A stretch of 64,000 nt of DNA from Lachnospiraceae bacterium (GTDB lineage: Bacteria; Bacillota; Clostridia; Lachnospirales; Lachnospiraceae): positions 1 through 64,000 of the forward strand of contig JAFWDI010000029.1 in NCBI GenBank assembly GCA_017513125.1, in the 5' to 3' direction. The position numbers and the translations under genes were made by a program. Below the pieces are notes generated by a model. The model saw only the letters and a program-made list of their open reading frames with translations, did not search any database and was not told the origin of the DNA. This document shows positions 48,059 through 55,963 of this stretch, piece after piece (the stretch's first letter is position 1; each line of letters starts with the position of its first letter).

Positions 48059-49009
48059 TCACCCTCCGATCGCGTTCATCGTCCTCTCGCCCGCGGTGCG
48101 CACTCCCGGCTGCAGGATGTCGTGGCTCGCGGGCTTATGCAGCACGCCGCGGCGGATCGCCTCGCGCAGCGCCTCCCCGTGCAGTCCCCGCAGCGGAATC
48201 TCCTCCGCGGAATGCAGGCAGGGCTTCAGTTTTCCGTCGCTCGTGACGCGGATACGATTGCACTCCGAGCAGAATTCGTGGCTGATCGGCGTGATCAGTC
48301 CCACCGTGCCCGCGCCGCCCGGCAGACGGTACTGGCGCGACACGCCGGCATGGCCCTCCGGGACCAGCTCCGGCACCCGCGCGAGCACTTCCGCGCAGGG
48401 GATGAACGCCTCCGGTGCGAACGACGCGCCCGGTCCCACCGGCATCAGTTCGATGAAGCGCATCTGCAGGTCGCGCGTGCGGGTCAGCTCCACGAGGTCT
48501 TCGATCTCATCGTCATTGAACCCGCCCATCAGCACCGCGTTCAGCTTGATCGGGGCCAGCCCGGCTTCCCGCGCCGCTTCGATGCCGTCGAGCACCTGCT
48601 GCAGTTCGCCGCAGCGGGTCAACTCGCGGTACTTCACCGGATCCAGCGTGTCCAGACTGATGTTCACGCGGTCCACGCCGGCCTCCTTCAGCGGCTTCGC
48701 CAGCTCCGGAAGCAGCACGCCGTTCGTCGTGACCGCCAGCTCCTTCAGGCCCGGAATCGCGCGCAGATCGGCGCACAGATCCGTAATGCCGCGGCGCACC
48801 AGCGGCTCGCCTCCGGTGATCCGTACCTTCGTCACGCCGAGTTCGACCGCCGCCCCGACGATCTCGGTCAGCTCCTCGAAGGTCAGAATCTCATCATGCG
48901 GGCGCTTCGGGATCCCCTCTTCGGGCATGCAGTAGCGGCAGCGCAGATTACACAGATCCGTCACCGAAAGCCGCAGATATGAGATTTTCCGCTCGAAGCG
49001 ATCCTGCAT
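48059..49009 (-). CDS. moaA: GTP 3',8-cyclase (radical SAM)
   Basis: The protein has 316 residues. The N-terminal radical SAM cluster is Cys20-x3-Cys24-x2-Cys27 (CNLRCRYC) and the SAM motif is [10 protein letters not shown] second cluster site near the C-terminus is [10 protein letters not shown]...KPCLHS, characteristic of MoaA. It usually ends in a GG dipeptide, and here the protein ends ...NAIGG, the conserved C-terminal tail required for activity. First committed step of molybdenum cofactor synthesis. Confidence 0.95.
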   Translation of the reverse strand: MQDRFERKISYLRLSVTDLCNLRCRYCMPEEGIPKRPHDEILTFEELTEIVGAAVELGVTKVRITGGEPLVRRGITDLCADLRAIPGLKELAVTTNGVLLPELAKPLKEAGVDRVNISLDTLDPVKYRELTRCGELQQVLDGIEAAREAGLAPIKLNAVLMGGFNDDEIEDLVELTRTRDLQMRFIELMPVGPGASFAPEAFIPCAEVLARVPELVPEGHAGVSRQYRLPGGAGTVGLITPISHEFCSECNRIRVTSDGKLKPCLHSAEEIPLRGLHGEALREAIRRGVLHKPASHDILQPGVRTAGERTMNAIGG

Positions 49010-49024
49010 GAATAACGTTCCCTT

Positions 49025-50050
49025 TTAATATCTTCCGAACGTGCAGTTCGGCCAATGACACGCGTCGCCGCAGCTCTGGCAGAAACCGCCGTCGCCGAGC
49101 CGCACCAGGTCTTCCTTCGTCACGCGCTCTCCCGTCATGATCTGCGGGAGTATCACGTCGAAGGTCGTCGTCGGCAGCTTTACAGCCGCGCCCGGCACGC
49201 CGAGCACCGGAACGTCTCCGATATAGGCGGCCATCAGCATGTTTCCGGGCTGCGAAGGCACGCCGTGCGAGACGATCTCCGCCCCGGCTTCGCGCACCGC
49301 GGTCGGCGTCAGGTCATCCGGGTCGACGGACATGCCGCCGGTCATGATGAGCAGATCCGCGCCCTGCGCGAGATAAGCCTCGATCGCGCCGCGGATCATG
49401 TCCAGATCGTCGTCGCAGAACGTGCACCCGAGCACCTCCGCGTCGTAAGGCGCGAGCTTCCGGCGGATCACCGGCTCGAACAGATCCGGGATGCGCCCGC
49501 TGTAGATCTCGCTGCCGGTGATGATAATGCCCGCCTTTTTCTTCTGATAGGTCAGGTAGCGCAGCAGCGGAACATCCGCCTCCGCACAGAGGCGCTCCGC
49601 CTCGATGATCTGCGCCTCCTGTGTCACGAGGGGCACGATGCGCATCGCCGCGAGCTTACTCCCTGCATGGCACGGATAATGATCCGGCAGCGTCGAGATC
49701 GTGATGTCTCCGATCGAGTTCACCGCGTTCAGCAGCGCTACGTTCACCCGCAGCTGCCCGGGGCAGTCCGCGGTCAGCACCATCTTTCCCTCGGAGGGGC
49801 CCGTGAACGAAGCGTGGTCGGTCTGCGTCAGCGCCGCGAGCCGCAGCGCCGCGTCCTCTTCGTGGATCTCGCCGGCATTTTCCTCCCAGATAAATACGTG
49901 ACGCTTCCCGAGATCCAGCAGGCGCTCGACGTCCTCCTCCCGGATGACGTGCCCCCTGCGGAACACGGGGCCCTTGAAATCTTTTCCGATGCCGGTCACG
50001 TCATGACACAGCGTCATGCCGACCGCTTCCGTGGTCAATACCTTTTTCAA
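49025..50050 (-). CDS. Molybdopterin-binding protein (MoeA/MoaB-like fold) with Cys-rich tail
   Basis: The protein has 341 residues. The C-terminal half has the MPT-binding fold: GIIITGSEIYSGRIPD, LLIMTGGMSVDPDDLTPTAVREAGAE and VLGVPGAAVKLPTTTFDVILP. The N-terminal half contains a MoeA-domain-I-like segment. The tail CQSCGDACHWPNC holds four cysteines, a possible metal or cluster site not found in MoeA. Such proteins occur next to moeA in Clostridia and may be a second insertase or a cofactor chaperone. The start codon is TTG at 50050, with GGGGAG six bases upstream; it directly follows moeA. Confidence 0.82.
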   Translation of the reverse strand: MKKVLTTEAVGMTLCHDVTGIGKDFKGPVFRRGHVIREEDVERLLDLGKRHVFIWEENAGEIHEEDAALRLAALTQTDHASFTGPSEGKMVLTADCPGQLRVNVALLNAVNSIGDITISTLPDHYPCHAGSKLAAMRIVPLVTQEAQIIEAERLCAEADVPLLRYLTYQKKKAGIIITGSEIYSGRIPDLFEPVIRRKLAPYDAEVLGCTFCDDDLDMIRGAIEAYLAQGADLLIMTGGMSVDPDDLTPTAVREAGAEIVSHGVPSQPGNMLMAAYIGDVPVLGVPGAAVKLPTTTFDVILPQIMTGERVTKEDLVRLGDGGFCQSCGDACHWPNCTFGRY

Positions 50051-50053
50051 TGC

Positions 50054-51265
50054 TCACTCCCCGAAGTAATATATTTTCACTTTCGCTCCGGCTTCCAGCG
50101 GCCCGGTCCCCGCCGGGATCTCCGCCAGAGCGTTCGCACCCGCCAAAGTGTGGATCGCCGAGTTCCCCTGCTTATCCGCCGCCGCAAACACCGGCCCGGA
50201 CTCGCCGAGGATCAGACGTCCGCGCAGCAGACGCGTCTGCTTTCCGCTCTTTCCGAAGCTCTCCGCCAGTGCCGCGTACATCTCCGGCAGCCTGCCGCCG
50301 GGATCGCCGCGCAGCTTTCTCAGGCAGGGCAGGACGACCGCGTAGAAGTTCGTCATCGCGGACGCGGGATTTCCGGACAGGCCGAAGATCAGTCTTCCGT
50401 TCCGGATCCCGTACCAGCTCTTTCCGCCCGGCTTCAGCGCCAGGTCTCCGCAGAGGATCCGCACGCCCGCCTGCTCGTAGGCGGCCTTCGTCAGGTCATA
50501 GTCGCCGACGGACACGCCGCCGGTCGTGATCACCGCGTCGTTTTCCGTCAGGGCCGCGTCGACCAGCGCCGCGATCGCGTCCGTGTCATCCCTCGGGATC
50601 GGGTAGAACGAGACCGACAGGCCTTCCGCCTCCAGCGCCGCCTGCAGTGCGTACCGGCTGCTGTTCACGATGCAGCCCGGCCGCATCGGCTCGCCCGGCT
50701 CGATCAGCTCGCTGCCGATCGAGATCACGCCGACCCGCGGGACCCGGTACACTTCCACTTCCGCGATCCCCTGCGAGGCGATCGCACCCGCCGCGCCGGC
50801 ATCCACTCGCCTTCCGGCATCCGCCAGCAGATCCCCGATCCGCATGTCCTCGCCGGCCCGAACGAGGTTCTCGCCGGGACTCAGCCGCACCGGGACCGTC
50901 ACGGTCTCCGGGCCGAACTCCGTCTCCTCGAACTTAATGCAGCAGTCCGCGCCCTCCGGGACCGGCGCCCCGGTCAGGATCTTCGCCGCGGTCCCCGGGG
51001 TCAATGCCGCCGTCGGCACGCTCCCGGCCGGAATCTCCTCGAGGATGTTCAGCGTCACCGGCAGCTCTCCCTGCGTATCCGCGCTCCGCAGCGCGTATCC
51101 GTCGTAAGGAGAACGGTCGAACGGCGGGACGTTTTCCACCGCCGTGACCGGCGCCGCCAGGATCCGCCCGCAGGCGTCCCGCAGCGGCTTCCTCTCGGTC
51201 CCGACCGGCGCCGCCTGCTCCGTCAGGATGTCTCTGGCTTCCGTCCAGCTCAGCTTTTTCGCCAT
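50054..51265 (-). CDS. moeA: Molybdopterin molybdenumtransferase
   Basis: The protein has 403 residues. PPFDRSPYDGYALRSADT, KILTGAPVPEGADC and GVISIGSELIEPGEPMRPG followed by ITTGGVSVGDYD and LSGNPASAMTNFY are the MoeA signatures. It inserts molybdate into adenylylated molybdopterin. It is the first gene of the six-gene cofactor operon, and its leader is a riboswitch-like element with a terminator 18 bases before the ATG. Confidence 0.94.
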   Translation of the reverse strand: MAKKLSWTEARDILTEQAAPVGTERKPLRDACGRILAAPVTAVENVPPFDRSPYDGYALRSADTQGELPVTLNILEEIPAGSVPTAALTPGTAAKILTGAPVPEGADCCIKFEETEFGPETVTVPVRLSPGENLVRAGEDMRIGDLLADAGRRVDAGAAGAIASQGIAEVEVYRVPRVGVISIGSELIEPGEPMRPGCIVNSSRYALQAALEAEGLSVSFYPIPRDDTDAIAALVDAALTENDAVITTGGVSVGDYDLTKAAYEQAGVRILCGDLALKPGGKSWYGIRNGRLIFGLSGNPASAMTNFYAVVLPCLRKLRGDPGGRLPEMYAALAESFGKSGKQTRLLRGRLILGESGPVFAAADKQGNSAIHTLAGANALAEIPAGTGPLEAGAKVKIYYFGE

Positions 51266-51282
51266 ATCAAATACCGCCGATC

Positions 51283-51309
51283 AAAAAAGGCTCTGCCAAA
51301 AGCAGAGCC
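51283..51309 (-). terminator. Terminator in the moeA leader
   Basis: On the minus strand GGCTCTGC / GCAGAGCC (51309-51302, 51296-51289) is followed by six T residues (51288-51283). As it lies between the aptamer and the start codon it is probably the expression platform, giving premature termination when cofactor is abundant. Confidence 0.88.
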
Positions 51310-51337
51310 GAACGCGGGCCTGTACCGGCCTGCGCAG

Positions 51338-51466
51338 AACTCTCCTTTTCGATCAGGGAAGGCCGCTCCGTTTCCTCAAACGACCCCGGCGCCCTTTCGG
51401 ACGCGTCTCATATTCCGTGGCCCCTGCCGCCTGCGGCCGGGCTTTAGGAAAATGAGCTCGGAGAAT
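51338..51466 (-). ncRNA. Candidate molybdenum cofactor (Moco) riboswitch upstream of moeA
   Basis: The minus-strand leader begins ATTCTCCGAGC and continues with GGGGCCACGGAA, GCGCCGGGGT, GGAAACGGAGCGGCC and GATCGAAAAGGAGAG. The 5' CTCC and 3' GGAG pair as P1. These blocks fit my recollection of the Moco RNA motif. The element is followed by an intrinsic terminator and the six-gene cofactor operon, and a second copy in the window shares the same blocks. A covariance-model search would settle the family. Confidence 0.75.
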
Positions 51467-51494
51467 GTTTTCATATACCCAAAAATGTACTAAA

Positions 51495-51524
51495 ATTATA
51501 GATGCATTCCGCTCAGTCTGTCAA
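51495..51524 (-). promoter_or_regulatory. Consensus promoter of the moeA operon
   Basis: On the minus strand a perfect TTGACA (51524-51519) and a perfect TATAAT (51500-51495) are 18 bases apart. Transcription would start about 20 bases before the aptamer. The rest of this 337-bp gap is the aptamer, the terminator and, on the plus strand, the leader of the SDR gene. Confidence 0.8.
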
Positions 51525-51602
51525 TACGGCGGGCCCGGCGGCATTGACCCCGTGAACCCCGAACGTCTCGGAAGACGTTTCATCATTCCAGGAGGTAATC
51601 AT

Positions 51603-52517
51603 ATGAGTAAAGAAGCACAGGAGATCTTTGAGAAGACATGTCTGCAGAAGGGCTGCCTTGCGGGCGAAGTCGCCGTGATCACGGGCTCGACTAGCAATGT
51701 CGGTCTGGGCTACGCCGAGGCTATCGCCTGGGCGGGCGGAAACGTGGTCATCGTCGGCCGGAACGAGGCGAAGGGCCAGGCCATCGCCGCGGAGCTCTGT
51801 GAGGAGTACGGCCCCGATGCCGCGATCTTCGTGAAGACCGACGTCTCCGAGGCGGCGGACATTGCCGCGCTGAAGGAGGCCGCCATCGCGAAATACGGGA
51901 AGGTCGACATCCTGATCAATAACGCGATGAACCTCGGCCTGAACGGCCCGATCCTCGGATCGAAGATCGAGGACATGGACATGGCGTACCGCCTTTCGAC
52001 GCGCGCCGTGATGCTCTGCGCGAACGCGTTCGTGCCGGACATGGTCGCACGCGGACACGGCTTCGTGACGTTCTCCTCGACGCAGTTCCACTTCATGCCT
52101 CCGATGATCGGCGGCAGCATCTACTGCTCGAGCAAGGCCGGCGCGACCGCAGCCATGATGTCGCTCGCGAACGAAGTCAAGGGGACCGGCGTGTACGTCA
52201 ACTGCATCTGCCCCGCCGGCGTGGGCCAGATCAACCCCGACTCGGTCGACGGGAGCAATGACGACTACATCAACTCCCTGGCGATGCCCGGCTTCGAGAA
52301 GCTGATCCCGAAGGAAGCCGCGGGCGCCGCGATGGTCTATGCCATCCTGAACGCCGAAAAAATGCACGGCACCGGCACCCTGATCTCCGACGCGCTGGTC
52401 GCGATGGATTATCCGTTCCCGAAGCCTGAGACCGTGGTGAAGGCGGAGAAGCAGTATCTCGACGGCTTTGCGCTGACCATGGTCCTGTGCGCGATGGGAC
52501 ACGGCTACGACGCCTGA
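51603..52517 (+). CDS. Short-chain dehydrogenase/reductase, function unknown
   Basis: The protein has 304 residues. ITGSTSNVGLGYAEAIA (26-42) is the cofactor loop, NNAM replaces the usual NNAG (107-110), and catalytic residues are Ser158 or Ser159, Tyr174 and Lys178 (IYCSSKAG). GRN after beta 2 (52-54) suggests NADPH. It is monocistronic, with GGAGGT seven bases before the ATG and its own terminator. Lying next to the Moco operon, it is the second SDR of the region and an alternative candidate for the ring reductase of the phloroglucinol pathway. A C-terminal extension of about 40 residues after LISDALVAMDYP is unusual. Confidence 0.82.
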   Translation: MSKEAQEIFEKTCLQKGCLAGEVAVITGSTSNVGLGYAEAIAWAGGNVVIVGRNEAKGQAIAAELCEEYGPDAAIFVKTDVSEAADIAALKEAAIAKYGKVDILINNAMNLGLNGPILGSKIEDMDMAYRLSTRAVMLCANAFVPDMVARGHGFVTFSSTQFHFMPPMIGGSIYCSSKAGATAAMMSLANEVKGTGVYVNCICPAGVGQINPDSVDGSNDDYINSLAMPGFEKLIPKEAAGAAMVYAILNAEKMHGTGTLISDALVAMDYPFPKPETVVKAEKQYLDGFALTMVLCAMGHGYDA

Positions 52518-52571
52518 CCCGCCGCGGCAGAACAGCAGGCTTTAACAGCACAGAAAAGACCGGTTCTGGTT

Positions 52572-52603
52572 TCAGGGGCGGGGACTCCGCCCCTGATGTT
52601 TTT
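52572..52603 (+). terminator. Terminator after the SDR gene
   Basis: AGGGGCGG, GGACT loop, CCGCCCCT followed by GATGTTTTT. Confidence 0.85.
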
Positions 52604-52619
52604 ATGACAGGAGCATAAA

Positions 52620-53777
52620 ATGGATACTACTCTGCCCCTTCAGGGAACATCCTCCGGCGAAAGAGTCCGCCTGGAGCATGTGGATATCGCGAAAGGACTG
52701 CTGATCCTCTGCGTGGTCATCGGCCACACCTGGTTCGCCAACACGGATATCTTCGGGGATCTGGTCCCGTTTGCTATGCCGGCATTTTTCTTCCTTGCGG
52801 GATACACGTATAAGACCGGCCGCGGCTATGCCCGGAACCTCGGGAAGCGTTTCGTCGGACTGATCCTCCCGTACGCCGCGTTCTGCGCGTTCTGGACGCT
52901 GATGCACCCGCTGTATAACTATCTGGCGCGCCTGCCGCTCTGGCAGCAGACGCCCGCCTCGACCGTCTGGTTCGCCTGCTTCCGCGCGGACGGCATGAAC
53001 ATGCTGATGAGCACCCCGATGTGGTTCCTCGTGGCCCTGTTCACGGCCTCGGTCATCTTCTTCCTCGTGGCAGATAAGGCCCGGGAGAGCTGGAAGCTGA
53101 CCCTGATCCTGGTAGCCGTCCTGGTGGGCATTGCCCTGGTGCTCGACGTGATCAAACACTACGGAATGCACAGCGAAGATGCCTGGTGGTGGTTCTGGGA
53201 CTACGCGCCATTCGGTGCGGCCATGATGCTGCTGGGGTCCTACGCGGGCGAAAAGAAGTTCTATGCGAACCTCACCGCGAAAAGCGTCGCCGCCGGACTG
53301 ATCTGTCTGGCCGCTTCTCTGGTCCTGAACCATTTCTTCTGGGGCTCCGCCAGGACCGTCATCGTGAAATATCTCGAGGGCGGCGCATGGTACGGCGTCC
53401 TGACCGCTCTCGCGGTCGCGGTCACCGGCACGGTCGGGATCATCTGTGTGGCACGGCTGGTCCAGCTGGTCCCGCTGCTCGGGAAAGGCTTCGCACTGCT
53501 CGGGCGGAACACGCTCTGGATCCTCTGCATCCATTACGGCCTGATCATGCTGGTGGAAATGGCCCTGTTTAACCGGGGCGCACTCTCGGTCAGCATCTTC
53601 ACGATCATCACGAACTCGCTCTACGCGGGCACTTACTGGGTCGTGCCGGTGCAGGAAACGCCTTCGGACATCGCGATCAAGATCTGCGTGGCCGCGATGA
53701 CGATCGCGGTATCGGCGGTCTTTACGATCATCTTTAACCGGGTAAAGGCGAAGATCAAAGCCTCCGCCGCATCCTGA
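52620..53777 (+). CDS. Membrane acyltransferase (acyltransferase 3 family)
   Basis: The protein has 385 residues with about ten hydrophobic helices. HVDIAKGLLILCVVIGHTWF near the N-terminus carries the conserved His of family 3 acyltransferases, and FAMPAFFFLAGYTYK is the next family motif. These enzymes O-acetylate cell-surface sugars or other extracytoplasmic acceptors, using a cytoplasmic acyl donor. ACAGGAG precedes the ATG. No polysaccharide genes are nearby, so the acceptor is unknown. Confidence 0.85.
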   Translation: MDTTLPLQGTSSGERVRLEHVDIAKGLLILCVVIGHTWFANTDIFGDLVPFAMPAFFFLAGYTYKTGRGYARNLGKRFVGLILPYAAFCAFWTLMHPLYNYLARLPLWQQTPASTVWFACFRADGMNMLMSTPMWFLVALFTASVIFFLVADKARESWKLTLILVAVLVGIALVLDVIKHYGMHSEDAWWWFWDYAPFGAAMMLLGSYAGEKKFYANLTAKSVAAGLICLAASLVLNHFFWGSARTVIVKYLEGGAWYGVLTALAVAVTGTVGIICVARLVQLVPLLGKGFALLGRNTLWILCIHYGLIMLVEMALFNRGALSVSIFTIITNSLYAGTYWVVPVQETPSDIAIKICVAAMTIAVSAVFTIIFNRVKAKIKASAAS

Positions 53778-53808
53778 AAAAAAGACGCATAAACAGACGC
53801 ATAAATAA

Positions 53809-53845
53809 AACAGAGGCGGGCCGAAACGGCCCGCCTCTGTTTTTC
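53809..53845. terminator. Bidirectional terminator between acyltransferase and ABC permease genes
   Basis: The perfect stem AACAGAGGCGGGCC, GAAA, cGGCCCGCCTCTGTT is flanked by A and T runs. Confidence 0.92.
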
Positions 53846-53885
53846 ATTTGTCTGCCGCGGCATCTCTGCCGCCGCGCCCGTCCGA

Positions 53886-54914
53886 TCAGTTCCGCATGAG
53901 GAGCTTTCTGCGTGCTCTCTGCTCGCTGACGAAGTTGATCGCCAGAGCGAGGGTCAGCAGAGCGCCCTGCGCAAACACGATCCAGTAAGGGTTGATGCCC
54001 AGAACGTTCATCATGTTCTCCAGAACGTTCAGCAGCAGGATGGCGATCAGAGATCCGATCAGGTTTCCTGCGCCGCCCATGAAGGAGATACCGCCGAGGA
54101 TGGAAGCCGAGATAACGGACATATCCGGGGCGTCCTGAATGATGGACGTAGGCGAAGCAGTACCGATGTTCGCGACCCAGGCCATACCGCCGAAGGCAGC
54201 CATGATACTGCTGATGATGAACAGGATCAGGATGACCCGGTTCGGGTTCATGCCGGCCAGTCTGGCCGCCGCGCGGTTACCGCCTGTCATAAAGACCGAA
54301 CGACCGAAGTTCGTACGGGACAGGATGAACTGGAAGACGATGATGAAGGCCAGCGCGATGATAAACAGCAGCGGCACTACGCCTCCGACCATCAGACGTC
54401 CGGTTCTCAGGTACGGGCCGTCAGAGATCGTGATGTTATAACCGTTCGTCATAACACTGCACAATCCTCGGTATATCGACGACATACCGATCGTGGCAAT
54501 GAATGCGGGGAACTGCAGCTTTACGACCAGGAAGGTGCTCAGGCAGCCCATGCAGATCGCCACGCCGACCGTGATCAGGATGCACACGATCCAGGGCAGC
54601 GGCGTGTTCTGATGCAGCCATGCGAAGATCATGACGCTCAGCGAGGCCTGCGTGGCCACGGAGAGGTCGATGTTTCCGCTGATCAGCAGCATGCCGATAC
54701 CACATGCCATGAACATCTGAATAACGATCGAATAGAGGAAGTTTCTCAGGTTCGTCCTGGACATGAAGCCCTGCGTGAACATGGCCGAAACAGGAGCGCC
54801 CTGTGTAACGCCGCTCGAAAGGATCATCGTAACGATCAGCAGCACGATGAGGATCAGGACCAGCGGCGCTGCCTGATTCTGCATCAGGCGCTTAAAAGTG
54901 CTTTTCTTCTGCAT
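53886..54914 (-). CDS. Ribose-type ABC transporter permease (second)
   Basis: The protein has 342 residues with eight to ten membrane helices of the RbsC/BPD_transp_2 family. LISGNIDLSVATQASLS is the family signature and GAGNLIGSLIAILLLNVLENM is the conserved C-terminal glycine segment. The ATG at 54914 follows AGGAGG. It overlaps nothing and starts 18 bases after the other permease. Together they probably form a heteromeric channel for a sugar or sugar-like solute. Confidence 0.9.
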   Translation of the reverse strand: MQKKSTFKRLMQNQAAPLVLILIVLLIVTMILSSGVTQGAPVSAMFTQGFMSRTNLRNFLYSIVIQMFMACGIGMLLISGNIDLSVATQASLSVMIFAWLHQNTPLPWIVCILITVGVAICMGCLSTFLVVKLQFPAFIATIGMSSIYRGLCSVMTNGYNITISDGPYLRTGRLMVGGVVPLLFIIALAFIIVFQFILSRTNFGRSVFMTGGNRAAARLAGMNPNRVILILFIISSIMAAFGGMAWVANIGTASPTSIIQDAPDMSVISASILGGISFMGGAGNLIGSLIAILLLNVLENMMNVLGINPYWIVFAQGALLTLALAINFVSEQRARRKLLMRN

Positions 54915-54931
54915 TACTGTTCCTCCTCTCA

Positions 54932-55948
54932 TCAAAGTCTGCCGGCACGGCGTCTCTGGATGAAGTCAAAGGCCAGTGCAACGAGCAGGAGCACGCCGCT
55001 GAACACCTGGACCAGATAGGTGTTGAGGCCGACGGCGCTCATGCCGATCTGGAAAGTATTCAGGATGCAGAGACCGATGAAAACACCGAGCATGCCGCCG
55101 GTGCCGCCGCCGAACGAGATGCCGCCGAGCATGGCAGCCGTAAGTCCGGTGAACTGGTTCGTTCCCAGCGCCAGGAGTGAACCCTGCTGGAGACGGGCCG
55201 TGTTGAAGATGCCGGAGATGCCGCCCATCACGCCGCTCAGCATGAACAGGATGATGGTGATCTTCTGAGCATCGATACCGGCCAGCGTCGCCGCGATCGG
55301 GTTTCCGCCCAGGAGGGAGACCTTCTGACCAAAGCTCGTTCTCGACATCATGATGCCGAAGATCACGAAGAAGATGATCAGAATGACCACGCTCAGCGGG
55401 ATGCCGTTCTGGCCTCCGACACGAGCGGTGCCCAGGAAGCCGATGAAGGCGTTCTGGAAGTTAATGTTCGCCGCGGTACCGCTGGGGGTTCCGATCGAGC
55501 TGAACACATACATGACGCCGCGGACCATGGAAGCCATGGCCAGTGTCGCGATGAACGACGGGAAGCGCAGCTTCGTGACCAGCAGGCCGTTCGCCATACC
55601 AAGAGCGGCACAGACGACCAGCGTGATGATCAGTGCCACGCCCGCGGGGAGCGATGCATTCAGAATCGCACTCGCGAGAATGATGCCGCCGAAAGCGCCG
55701 ATCGCCGACTCGGACAGGTCGATGTTGCCGCCGATCAGCAGGCAGCCGGAACCGATGGCCAGGAAACCCGAGACGACCAGCGACTGCAGGATGTTCCGGA
55801 AAGTGGAGAGCTGCAGGAAGTTCGTTCCCACCGCTTTCGACCAGATGCTGAAGATCACGAACATCGCGATCAGCAGGCATACCAGCGGGAACAGGTGGTT
55901 GCTGGTGAGCGCCTTAAGCTTGCTGCTGGAGGATTCTTTATTAGTCAT
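54932..55948 (-). CDS. Ribose-type ABC transporter permease (first)
   Basis: The protein has 338 residues of the same family as the following gene, with LLIGGNIDLSESAIGAFGG and GGGTGGMLGVFIGLCILNTFQIGM. Two distinct permeases rather than one duplicated RbsC are typical of many autoinducer-2-like, xylose-like or nucleoside-like importers. GGAGGAACG precedes the ATG. Confidence 0.9.
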   Translation of the reverse strand: MTNKESSSSKLKALTSNHLFPLVCLLIAMFVIFSIWSKAVGTNFLQLSTFRNILQSLVVSGFLAIGSGCLLIGGNIDLSESAIGAFGGIILASAILNASLPAGVALIITLVVCAALGMANGLLVTKLRFPSFIATLAMASMVRGVMYVFSSIGTPSGTAANINFQNAFIGFLGTARVGGQNGIPLSVVILIIFFVIFGIMMSRTSFGQKVSLLGGNPIAATLAGIDAQKITIILFMLSGVMGGISGIFNTARLQQGSLLALGTNQFTGLTAAMLGGISFGGGTGGMLGVFIGLCILNTFQIGMSAVGLNTYLVQVFSGVLLLVALAFDFIQRRRAGRL

Positions 55949-55963
55949 ATGTACGTTCCTCCT

